The position numbers were made by a program, and so were the translations under genes. DNA of 64,000 nt from Holophaga sp. (GTDB lineage Bacteria > Acidobacteriota > Holophagae > Holophagales > Holophagaceae), in assembly GCA_031292735.1 (NCBI GenBank), contig JARLGP010000159.1:20398-84397 (forward strand), written 5' to 3'. A model generated the notes under the pieces. It worked only from the letters and a program-made list of their open reading frames with translations, had not been told where the DNA came from and did not search any database. Shown here in pieces: positions 56,786-64,000 of this stretch; the first letter of the stretch is position 1; the number at the start of each line of letters is the position of its first letter.

Positions 56786-58623
56786 CGGACCTCCCCGGCC
56801 TGCATCAGCGAGTCCAGCAGCTCCACCTGGCCCAGGGGGGCGGACAACTGCAGCCCGCGCACCGACGGCCGCACCCGGGCGATGGTTTCCTGGGCGATGG
56901 CGATGCCCTCCTTGAGCTGGTCCTCGGCCGAGGTCCAGCGGGCCATGCGCTCCAGGATCTCCGGCGGCACCCGCACCCCGGGCACCTCGTTGGCCATGAA
57001 CTGGGCGTTGCGCAGGCTCTTCAGGGGCCAGATCCCGGCGATCACCGGGATGCCCAGCGTGGCCGCGAAGTCCAGGAAGTGGAGCAGGGCGTCGGCGTCG
57101 AAGATCGGCTGGGTGATGGCCCACTCCGCCCCGGCTTCCACCTTGTAGCGGAACCGCTGCAGCTCCCGGTCCATGTCCAGGGCCACGGGATTGGCGCCCA
57201 CCCCGACGCTGAACCGGGTCGGCACGCCGATGTCGCTGCCGCCCAGGTCCAGGCCCCGGTTGAGCTGGCTGACGATGTTCACCAGGCCGATGGAGTCCAC
57301 GTCGAACACCGCGGTGGCGGTGGGATAGGGGCCCAGCTTCGGTGGATCACCGGTGATGGCCAGCACGTTCTGCAGCCCGAGCCCCGCCGCGCCCAGCAGA
57401 TCGCTCTGGATGCCCAGCAGGTTCCGGTCCCGGCAGGCGAAGTGCATGAGCGTCTCCATGCCCACCCGGCGCTGGATGATCACCGCCGTGGCCAGGGCCG
57501 ACATGCGGGCCATGGCCCGGGGCCCGTCGGGAATGTTGATGGCGTCCACCCCCCGGAGCCGGCAGTAGTCGGCCTTCTCCACCAGCTTGTCGGCCGAGGT
57601 GCCCTTGGGCGGCACCAGTTCCACCGAGATGACGAAGCCGCCCGCGGCCAGCTTCCGGCTGAAGGCGCTGCGGTCGGCGGTGGGCACGCCCGGGCGGGGG
57701 CATTCCGGCTCGGTGCGCTCGACCGCCCCTTCCACGAAGGCGCGCTCCTGGCGCAGGGCCCCGCGCATGGCGCGGATGTGCGCCGCGCTGGTGCCGGCGT
57801 CGCCGCCCACGGCCCGGGCGCCCAGCTGGAAGGCCTGGCGGGCGAACTCGCCCAGGTACTCCGGGCTGGCCATGTACAGCAGCCGTCCGTCCACCATGCG
57901 CGGCAGGCCGGCGCTGGGCTGCAGGATCAGCGGGCAGTCGGTGACGGTCTTGAAGCGCTTGAGCAGGTCCAGCAGGGGCGCCGGGCCGCTGCCGCCGTTG
58001 ACCCCCACCAGGGCGGCGCCCCAGTCGGTGAGCTTGCGGATGTACCATTCCGGCTCGGTGCCGTAGAGGGTCTGGCCCTCGTCGTTGGGGGTCATCATGG
58101 CCGCGATGGGCAGCCCGCAGACCCGCTTGATGGCCAGGATGGCCTGGTGGATCTCGTTGAGGTCGGCGAAGCCCTCCAGCACGAACAGGTCCACCCCGCC
58201 TTCCACCAGCGCCTGGGCCTGCTCGGTGAAGAAGCCCAGGGCCTCCTCGAAGGAGGTGGGGCCCCAGGGCTCGATGCGCACGCCCAGGGGGCCGATGGCG
58301 CCCGCCACCCAGCCCGGCGCGCCGTCCTGCAGCACTTCCCGGGCCAGCCGCGCGCCGCTCCGGTTGATCTCCACCAGCTTCTCCCCCAGGCCGTAGCCCT
58401 GGAGCTTCAGCCGGTTGGCGGCCCAGGTGTTGGTGGTCATGATCTGGGCGCCGCCGGTCCGGAACTCCTCGTGGATGGCCCGCACCAGCTCCGGCGAGGT
58501 GAGGTTGGCCTCGTCGAAAGAGCGGTTGATGTACACGCCCCGCTCGTAAAGGACCGTGGGGGTGGATCCGTCAAACAGGAAACACTGACCTGATTTCAGG
58601 GCTTCGGAAAAATCATTGGGCAT
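56782..58623 (-). CDS. Homocysteine-S-methyltransferase-like/MTHFR bifunctional fusion with degenerate zinc site
   Basis: 613 residues from ATG 58623; an in-frame TTG at 58647 is possible. The N-terminal half resembles Hcy S-methyltransferase but its zinc motifs have changed: GxNC becomes GVNG (Gly 210), and GGCCGT becomes GGDAGT (Asp 275, Ala 276). MetH in this operon keeps all three Cys. The C-terminal half (from ~330) is methylenetetrahydrofolate reductase: VELVPPKGTSADKL, ITGDPPK, TQPIFDADAL. So MTHFR activity is expected and the N-half may be inactive or altered. First gene under the SAM-I riboswitch. Confidence 0.88.
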   Translation of the reverse strand: MPNDFSEALKSGQCFLFDGSTPTVLYERGVYINRSFDEANLTSPELVRAIHEEFRTGGAQIMTTNTWAANRLKLQGYGLGEKLVEINRSGARLAREVLQDGAPGWVAGAIGPLGVRIEPWGPTSFEEALGFFTEQAQALVEGGVDLFVLEGFADLNEIHQAILAIKRVCGLPIAAMMTPNDEGQTLYGTEPEWYIRKLTDWGAALVGVNGGSGPAPLLDLLKRFKTVTDCPLILQPSAGLPRMVDGRLLYMASPEYLGEFARQAFQLGARAVGGDAGTSAAHIRAMRGALRQERAFVEGAVERTEPECPRPGVPTADRSAFSRKLAAGGFVISVELVPPKGTSADKLVEKADYCRLRGVDAINIPDGPRAMARMSALATAVIIQRRVGMETLMHFACRDRNLLGIQSDLLGAAGLGLQNVLAITGDPPKLGPYPTATAVFDVDSIGLVNIVSQLNRGLDLGGSDIGVPTRFSVGVGANPVALDMDRELQRFRYKVEAGAEWAITQPIFDADALLHFLDFAATLGIPVIAGIWPLKSLRNAQFMANEVPGVRVPPEILERMARWTSAEDQLKEGIAIAQETIARVRPSVRGLQLSAPLGQVELLDSLMQAGEVR

Positions 58624-58680
58624 GGGCAGACTGCTTTCTGGGCACAAGGGGGATGAAGGAGAGAACCATCCGTACGGACG

Positions 58681-58709
58681 CGGGGGCCCGAGCGTGAACC
58701 GGGCCCCCG
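58681..58709 (-). terminator. Expression-platform hairpin of the SAM riboswitch
   Basis: CGGGGGCCCG (58681-58690) pairs with CGGGCCCCCG (58700-58709) over a nine-base loop, between the aptamer and the first gene. It is the likely terminator switched by SAM. No run of U follows on the minus strand, so a translational or Rho-dependent mode is also possible. Confidence 0.62.
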
Positions 58710-58748
58710 TGGATTGCGTCCTGTCTGTCAGTCACATCCGCTCGGTAT

Positions 58749-58840
58749 CTATCCGGCGTCGCCGCCGGCAGGAGTTGGCACCTTGCTTGAAGCAGGTTGC
58801 CAAGGTTTCATAGGGCCCGTCCCTCCACCTTTCTGGATAG
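58749..58840 (-). promoter_or_regulatory. SAM-I (S-box) riboswitch aptamer
   Basis: On the minus strand the conserved core is present in order: GGTGGAGGGA (58820-58829), ATGAAACC (58804-58811), GGCAACC (58795-58801) and GGTGCCAA (58775-58782). P1 closes with CTATCC and GGATAG (58835-58840 with 58749-58754). SAM binding turns off downstream methionine genes. The following hairpin and the operon content fit. Divergent recN starts about 100 bases to the right of the aptamer's 5' side. Confidence 0.93.
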
Positions 58841-58941
58841 CTCGCTATGGAACTGGCAAAGAACTCAGAGATTCCATGTTCGGTGCAGGACCATCCGCTG
58901 TCAATGGCCATTCCGGACCTCAGCTCGGCTACCCTGGTTCC

Positions 58942-60642
58942 ATGCTCGCATCCCTGCGCATTCAGAACCTGGCCCTGGTCGAGGATCTTTCCGTCGAACT
59001 CTGCCCGGGGTTCACGGTCCTCACCGGAGAGACCGGGGCGGGCAAGTCCCTGCTGGTGGACGCGCTTTCCCTGCTGGTGGGGGCGCGGGGCGACGGCGAC
59101 CTGGTGCGCCAGGGCACCGACCGGGCCCTGGTGGAGGCGGTGGCGGAGGGCAGCTTCGAAGCCTGGAAGGCCTTCCTGGGCGAGCGCGGGCTGCCCGAGG
59201 AACAGCCGGTGGTGCTGCGCCGGGAGGTCACCGCCAACGGCCGGAGCCGGGCCTGGCTCAACGGCGGCGCCTGCAGCCTGGCCGATCTGCGCGAGGCGGG
59301 GCGGATCTGGATGCGCCTCACCAGCCAGCACGACCACCAGTCGCTGATGGCCGAGGAACGCCACCTGGGGCTGCTGGACGAGGTGCTGGGCATCCGCGCG
59401 GACCTGCAGGCCGAGGCGGGGGCGGTGCGGGAGGCCCAGGCCAAGCTGGCGGCCCGCAAGCGCAGCGAATCCCAGCGCGGCGAGCGCCTGGAGTGGCTGG
59501 CGGAGCAGATCGGCGATCTGGAAAAGCTGGCCCCCCAGCCCGGCGAATGGCTCCAGTTGCGCTCGGAGCGCGAACCCCTGCGCCATGCGGTGCATCTGGA
59601 GCAGGCCTTCCGCGAAGGCGCGGAAGAGCTGGACCAGGCCGGGCGCCACGTGGAGAACGGGCACCGGGCCCTGGCGCGCACCACCCAGATCCTGCCGGAG
59701 GCCCAGGCCGATGTGGATCGGCTGCGATCGGTGATGCTGGAGCTGGAAGACCTGCTGGCCCTGGCCAAGGACCAGAGCATCCGCTGGTCCCGGGAGGGGG
59801 TGGATCGCATCGAGGCGCTGGAAAACCGCCTGGCCCTGTTCGAGCGGCTGGCCCGGCGCCACCATTGCGAGCCGGACGAATTGACCGGGCGGCTGGCCGA
59901 CCTGAAACGGGAGCAGGGCGACCTGCAGGCCGGCAACACCAGCCTCAAGGAGCTGGAGGCCGCCCTGGCCCGGGCCGGCGAAGCCTATCGCGCGGCGGCG
60001 GACGCCCTGCACCAGCGGCGCGCCGGGCTGGTATCCAGGCTGGAGAAGGAAGTGCACCAGCGCCTGAAGCGGCTGGGCATGGCCGGGGCGCGCCTGCAGG
60101 TGCGCCTGACCCTGGCCGAGGACCCCGGCAGCCCGGTGCTCCAGGCCGGTCATCCGGTCCGGATCTCCGCCCAGGGCTTCTCGGCCCTGGCCCTCTGGAT
60201 CGAGCCCAACACCGGCGAGGGCTTCCGGCCCCTGGCCAAGATCGCTTCCGGCGGCGAACTGAGCCGGCTGATGCTGGCCATGCAGGGGGCCGGCATGGCT
60301 CTGGGCGGCAACGGCGGCGAGCCGCTGGTGCTGGTGCTGGACGAGGTGGACGCCGGCATCGGCGGGGAAACCGCCATCGCCGTGGGCGCCGCCGTGGGTG
60401 AACTGGGCAAGCGGCACCAGGTGCTGGCGGTCACCCACCTGGCCCAGGTGGCGGCCCGGGCCGACCACCATGGCCTGCTGCGCAAGGAGGTGCAGGACGG
60501 CCGCACCCGCAGCGGCCTGGTCTGGCTGGAGGGCCCGGGCCGGGTGCGCGAGCTGGCCCGGCTGCTGTCAGGCCATCCGGACCGGCCTGAGGCCCTGGCC
60601 CATGCCCGGAGCTTGCTGGGTAGTCCTACGGTGGAGTCCTAG
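58942..60642 (+). CDS. recN: DNA repair protein RecN
   Basis: 566 residues, SMC-like: Walker A TGETGAGKSLL (28-38), a coiled-coil middle (about 150-370), and SGGELSRLMLAMQ plus LVLDEVDAGIGGETA (signature and Walker B) in the C-terminal part. RecN aids double-strand break repair. Start ATG 58942 precedes the typical LASLRIQNLALVEDLSVEL opening. The stop overlaps the convergent lipoprotein gene by four bases. No LexA box recognised in the 101 bases to the riboswitch. Confidence 0.95.
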   Translation: MLASLRIQNLALVEDLSVELCPGFTVLTGETGAGKSLLVDALSLLVGARGDGDLVRQGTDRALVEAVAEGSFEAWKAFLGERGLPEEQPVVLRREVTANGRSRAWLNGGACSLADLREAGRIWMRLTSQHDHQSLMAEERHLGLLDEVLGIRADLQAEAGAVREAQAKLAARKRSESQRGERLEWLAEQIGDLEKLAPQPGEWLQLRSEREPLRHAVHLEQAFREGAEELDQAGRHVENGHRALARTTQILPEAQADVDRLRSVMLELEDLLALAKDQSIRWSREGVDRIEALENRLALFERLARRHHCEPDELTGRLADLKREQGDLQAGNTSLKELEAALARAGEAYRAAADALHQRRAGLVSRLEKEVHQRLKRLGMAGARLQVRLTLAEDPGSPVLQAGHPVRISAQGFSALALWIEPNTGEGFRPLAKIASGGELSRLMLAMQGAGMALGGNGGEPLVLVLDEVDAGIGGETAIAVGAAVGELGKRHQVLAVTHLAQVAARADHHGLLRKEVQDGRTRSGLVWLEGPGRVRELARLLSGHPDRPEALAHARSLLGSPTVES

Positions 60643-61373
60643 TCGGAGGCGACCCGGAAGGTCATTTCCCCGGCGCTGCAGGCATCCACCTGGATGCGCA
60701 GGTCATGGTAGTCGAAGCTGCCTTTCCCCAGGGGAATTGAAACCCTCTTCGTGAGCGAGGGGTGTTCGGGGTCGCTGGGGGAAAATTCAAGGTAATCCAC
60801 CTGGACGGCGTTTTCGCTGCGGCCCTGGAACAGGAGGGCGAAATGGACGTAATCGCGGTCGGAAGCCAGTTCCACCGCTGACTTGATGGGGATGCCGAGG
60901 GTTGCCGGCTGGGTCCTGATGATTTTCTCCACGCCCTTGGCGATTCCCGGCCCGCCCCGCTCATAGAGGAAATCCGCCAGCCGCCCGTCCGGCCTGAAGT
61001 AGTACAGCGGGCTGGCGCCGTCGTCGTCCTGGGCGTCCACGTACCTAAGGTAATCCACGTCATCAATGGTGATCGCCCCAACATTGTTGAGCACCCGGCC
61101 GTGGGGCAACAGGATGCTGCGGCTGGCGGTGGTGATGATCATCTGCTGGTCGAGGATCACGTTCTCCTGATAGTTCTTTTGGATCCAGTAGTCCTTTACC
61201 CGGACCATGGCCTCTCCCGGGTGGACCGTCCGGGCCTCGCCGAGGGCGTAGTCCTTTTCCTGCCGGTGCTCCGGCGGGGCGGAAACCCAGGAGGCCGCCG
61301 GACGGTGGTTGGGGCCGATGCAGCCCACCGTGATCCCGAGCCATCCGGCGAGGATGAGTCCATGGCGTTTCAT
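60639..61373 (-). CDS. Probable lipoprotein, hypothetical
   Basis: 244 residues. The N-terminus ends LGITVGC at about residue 18, a weak lipobox, so lipid anchoring is likely but not certain. The rest is beta-rich with several charged loops (DYWIQKNYQENVILDQQMIITTASRS, DYVHFALLFQG, VDYLEFSPSDPEHPS). No known domain. It overlaps the recN end by four bases (convergent) and diverges from the FadL-like gene across 262 bases. Confidence 0.68.
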   Translation of the reverse strand: MKRHGLILAGWLGITVGCIGPNHRPAASWVSAPPEHRQEKDYALGEARTVHPGEAMVRVKDYWIQKNYQENVILDQQMIITTASRSILLPHGRVLNNVGAITIDDVDYLRYVDAQDDDGASPLYYFRPDGRLADFLYERGGPGIAKGVEKIIRTQPATLGIPIKSAVELASDRDYVHFALLFQGRSENAVQVDYLEFSPSDPEHPSLTKRVSIPLGKGSFDYHDLRIQVDACSAGEMTFRVASD

Positions 61374-61635
61374 TTCGACTCCAAGCGTTTGAAGGGATTA
61401 CGCATCGCCCCAAGGTCGCCGGTTTCCGCAGCTTCCGGGGCGGTTCGAACAGCTAAATTATAGGTTCATTAATTCATGGCGGTGGCAGCGGACCCCGGTT
61501 TCTCCTTCCGGCGGGGGAGATCGCAATATAGCCTCTTGGACTAAAGCCAGCTTCACGCCATTCTGAATCTTCGTTTTGAACATGGGGATGTCCGGATCAC
61601 CTTGACGGTCCGGCGTCCCGTTGGAGGTCCGGGGT

Positions 61636-63048
61636 ATGGCGCGAAAGACGGCAAAACTGGGTAGGTCTCGCGTATCCCCGCTGGGGATGCCGGGAAGGAT
61701 CTGGGTGGGCACGCTGGGGCTCCTGGCCGGGCTGGGGGCGCCCCAGTTGGCGGCCCAGTCCTGGTCGCTTCCGGCCTCGGATCCGGTGGGCATCGCCCGC
61801 AGCGGCACCGGGGTCGCCTACGGCAACAACCTGGAGGCGGTCGGGCTCAACCCGGCCCTGCTCGCTACCCTGCGCGACGAGCGCAGCGCCTACCTGGCGC
61901 TGGGCATGGAAATGACGGCGACCAATGCCACCCTCCAGGCCAACAGCTCGACGGTCATGTACGGCAACGACCGCAACCGGTTCCTGCCCGGACTGGGAGT
62001 CGCCTGGCGGATCAGCCCCACCCGGGTGCTCGGGTTTCGAGTTGATGAACCGTTTTTGCGACATGCCGAGATGCCCTTGCAATATACCGGGCGCTTCCAG
62101 GGCCAGGCCATCGACCTGCACACCCACCGGTACGAGGCGCAGCTGGGCTGGGCCGCCACCCCCAACTGGGCCTTCGGCGCCAGCCTCGGCGTCACCCAGA
62201 TCCAGTATTCCTGGGACAACATGGTGCGCACCGTCATCACCAACCCCAGCGCCGGCGCCAACGACGCCCGGCTCGGGCTCATGGAATCGGATCTGCACCA
62301 GGAGGGCAGCCGGATCGCCCCCTCCTACTCCGTGGGCTTCCGCTGGGCGCCCAATTCCCGCTGGACGGTGGGCGGCAGCTACGTGGGGCCGATCAAGGCC
62401 ACCCTGCCGCTGCACGCCTCCTACGGCTCCAACCCGCCCAGCTACTACGCCCTGTCCGGCTACGGCGCGGCGCCAGTGGGCACCAGCGCCTCGGTCAAGT
62501 CCGGAACCCAGTACCAGGCCGGCAGCGGCGGCATCACCCTGCCCGGCAAGCTGACCTTCGGCGTGCGCCAGCGGGTGAACCAGGTGTTCACCTGGGAAGC
62601 GGATCTGCGCTACAACCTGGGTTCCCAGATGGAGCTGCCCGGCTATCCCTCCGCCGTCCCGGCCGGGGGCAGTCCCGTTACCGGGGCCGGAGAGAGCCGC
62701 GATTTCCGCAACGGCTTCGGCCTGAGCATCATGGGTGAACTGGCCTTCGCCAAGAACTGGGTGGCGCGCCTGGGCGCCGCCCTGGAACCCGGGCTGCTGC
62801 CCAGCTCCCAGGTGGAGCCGCTGGTGGGCGGGGCCCGGTCCTCCGGCCTGTCGGGCGGGATCGGCCACCGGATGTTCGGCGGCGAGGTAAACGTGGGATA
62901 CCAGTACCGCCAGGCCCAGAACTCCGACGTCCAGAACCTGGACGGCGCCTGGTCGGCAGCCAAGAACTACTACACCAACCCCGGTTCCACCACCCGGGTG
63001 GGCGGCATGGGCCACCTGTGGTCGGTGGGGTACAAGAGGACCTTCTAG
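61636..63048 (+). CDS. FadL/OMPP1-family outer-membrane protein
   Basis: 470 residues from ATG 61636 with GGAGG upstream; a TTG at 61621 is less likely. Signal peptide about 1-32 (ending LAAQS). The barrel pattern (FLPGLGVAWRISPTRVLGFRV, WAFGASLGVTQIQYSWDNM, RWTVGGSYVGP, MGELAFAKNWVARLGAAL) and the 'GLNPALL' N-terminal plug-like region fit the FadL family, which passes hydrophobic molecules through the outer membrane. It ends in Phe. rlmB starts immediately after its stop (TAGATG). Confidence 0.83.
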   Translation: MARKTAKLGRSRVSPLGMPGRIWVGTLGLLAGLGAPQLAAQSWSLPASDPVGIARSGTGVAYGNNLEAVGLNPALLATLRDERSAYLALGMEMTATNATLQANSSTVMYGNDRNRFLPGLGVAWRISPTRVLGFRVDEPFLRHAEMPLQYTGRFQGQAIDLHTHRYEAQLGWAATPNWAFGASLGVTQIQYSWDNMVRTVITNPSAGANDARLGLMESDLHQEGSRIAPSYSVGFRWAPNSRWTVGGSYVGPIKATLPLHASYGSNPPSYYALSGYGAAPVGTSASVKSGTQYQAGSGGITLPGKLTFGVRQRVNQVFTWEADLRYNLGSQMELPGYPSAVPAGGSPVTGAGESRDFRNGFGLSIMGELAFAKNWVARLGAALEPGLLPSSQVEPLVGGARSSGLSGGIGHRMFGGEVNVGYQYRQAQNSDVQNLDGAWSAAKNYYTNPGSTTRVGGMGHLWSVGYKRTF

Positions 63049-63798
63049 ATGCGCTACCTCGGCCCGCACGCCTGTGAAGAAGCCCTGGAGCGGGGCGAGC
63101 TGCAGACCCTGCGCATCGCGCCGCCGGCCTGGGAGCGCGTCGCCAAGCTGCGCACCGCGGCCCGGGAGCAGGGCGTGGTGGTCCACCGGGAGCCCATGGA
63201 CAGCCTCGACCGGCGCTGCCAGGGCCAGCGGCACCAGGGCGTCCTGGGCGAAGGGGAGGCCATCACCCTGGCCACCATGGACACCCTGCTGGCCCAGGTG
63301 CGGGAACGCGGGGCCCAGGCCCTGGTCCTGGCCCTGGACGGCATCAGCGATCCGCACAATTTTGGGGCCATCCTCCGATCCGCCGCCGGCGCGGGGGTGG
63401 ATGGGGTGGTGTTTCCCGAACGCCGTTCCGCCCAGGTGAACGAGACCGTCATGCGGGCCAGCGCCGGCACCGCAGGGCGGGTCCCCCTGGTCCGGGTGGT
63501 GAACCTGGCCCGGGCCCTGGAACAGCTCCAGGAGGCCGGCGCATGGGTCTATGGGCTCGCCGGGGGGGAGGCCAGCCGGGACTACCTGGATGAGCCGTTC
63601 GATCGCGGCACCGTGCTGGTGCTCGGCTCCGAGGGCGAAGGGCTGCACCAGAAGATCCGGGAACATTGCGATGGCCTGCTGGGCATCGGCATGCCGGGGG
63701 GCATCGAAAGCTTGAATGTTTCAAGCGCTGCCGCGGTCATGCTGTTCCGGGTGCTGGCCCGGCGCCGGCCATCCCAGCGGATACCGCATGCGGATTAA
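63049..63798 (+). CDS. rlmB: 23S rRNA (guanosine-2'-O)-methyltransferase, RlmB/TrmH family
   Basis: 249 residues. The three SPOUT motifs are in order: NFGAILRSAAGAGVDGVV, TVLVLGSEGEGLHQ and GGIESLNVSSAAAVMLF, which form the trefoil knot and SAM site. The N-terminal ~70 residues are the substrate-binding part with GQRHQGVLG. Likely RlmB, which methylates G2251 in 23S rRNA; TrmH-like alternatives cannot be excluded. The start abuts the FadL-like gene stop. Confidence 0.92.
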   Translation: MRYLGPHACEEALERGELQTLRIAPPAWERVAKLRTAAREQGVVVHREPMDSLDRRCQGQRHQGVLGEGEAITLATMDTLLAQVRERGAQALVLALDGISDPHNFGAILRSAAGAGVDGVVFPERRSAQVNETVMRASAGTAGRVPLVRVVNLARALEQLQEAGAWVYGLAGGEASRDYLDEPFDRGTVLVLGSEGEGLHQKIREHCDGLLGIGMPGGIESLNVSSAAAVMLFRVLARRRPSQRIPHAD

Positions 63799-63808
63799 AT
63801 TTTTTTTG

Positions 63809-63837
63809 TTGTGCCCGAAACGGGGCCGTGCTAGCCT
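63809..63837 (+). promoter_or_regulatory. Predicted sigma-70 promoter of the tRNA-Tyr gene
   Basis: TTGTGC (63809-63814) and TAGCCT (63832-63837) at 17-base spacing, after a T8 run, about 60 bases before the tRNA. A reasonable but unproved fit. Confidence 0.45.
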
Positions 63838-63897
63838 TATCGTTCCCGCTCAGGAAAGCTTTGCCCCACAAAGCTACTGGATGGGTGCTTTGACAAC

Positions 63898-63984
63898 GCC
63901 TAGATGGCCGAGTGGTTAATGGCAGCAGACTGTAAATCTGCCGGGCACCGCCCTACGGAGGTTCGAATCCTTCTCTAGGCACCA
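63898..63984 (+). tRNA. tRNA-Tyr (GTA)
   Basis: Acceptor stem GCCTAGA/TCTAGGC (63898-63904 with 63974-63980), discriminator A63981 and encoded CCA (63982-63984). Anticodon stem GCAGA/TCTGC encloses CTGTAAA, anticodon GTA. D arm GCC...GGC, a long variable arm (class II) and T-arm GGAGG-TTCGAAT-CCTTC. All bacterial tRNA-Tyr features, including G1-C72 and A73. Confidence 0.96.
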
Positions 63985-64000
63985 GTTCTTTCGCGGAAGA

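Overview
The window is a GC-rich, gene-dense bacterial chromosome segment with one tRNA, no rRNA, no CRISPR array and no recognisable insertion sequence. The organism is Gram-negative: there is a C-terminal-Phe porin, a FadL-type protein and several secreted PEGA, TPR and DUF3857 proteins. Sigma-54 elements, PEGA, HEAT and beta-propeller proteins, nuoEF and a ferredoxin next to metH suggest Acidobacteriota, class Holophagae (Geothrix/Holophaga type). That assignment is an inference from protein style only.

Region 1-8.2 kb is a glycan and accessory block. A truncated SAM-methyltransferase and two paralogous GT2 glycosyltransferases lie on the minus strand. They diverge from a GT2-GT9 fusion and a GT4 enzyme that follow a near-consensus sigma-54 promoter. 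Next come an Xre/RES toxin-antitoxin pair with an inverted repeat inside its predicted promoter, and a small phage-type gene. Region 8.2-17.6 kb is a closely spaced minus-strand run: HEAT protein with a pseudo-receiver, TPR/beta-propeller protein, PEGA/PDZ protein, small membrane protein, sigma-54 activator and phosphoglucomutase. Region 17.7-33.4 kb is mostly housekeeping (engB, alr, ftsE, a ThiF-like E1, a TenI/ThiE-like protein, aldo/keto reductase). It also holds odd items: a lone OrtA-like subunit, an AT-rich island, a 5'-nucleotidase homologue that has lost its metal ligands, an active/inactive pair of DUF3857-transglutaminase proteins, and a VapBC pair with a perfect palindromic operator.

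Region 33.4-46.6 kb is the best candidate for an undescribed system. It holds a complete Liv-type ABC importer (livK, G, F, H, M), a porin, two diverged KAS-III-like proteins with altered catalytic residues, a regulator made of two fused TetR units, a CoA-transferase directly downstream of it, and two alpha/beta hydrolases. AT-rich intergenic stretches with inverted repeats separate the transcription units. Together they look like uptake and CoA-dependent processing of a small carboxylic acid or related compound; the substrate is unknown.

Region 46.6-52.8 kb holds a TetR-nuoF-nuoE operon without the rest of complex I, a yceI/marR divergent pair, a pseudouridine synthase and a uracil-DNA-glycosylase-family protein. 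Region 52.8-58.9 kb is a methionine operon under a SAM-I riboswitch: a Hcy-methyltransferase/MTHFR fusion (zinc cysteines lost), a 2Fe-2S ferredoxin and metH, joined by 4-base overlaps. The segment ends with recN, a probable lipoprotein, a FadL-like protein, rlmB and tRNA-Tyr.
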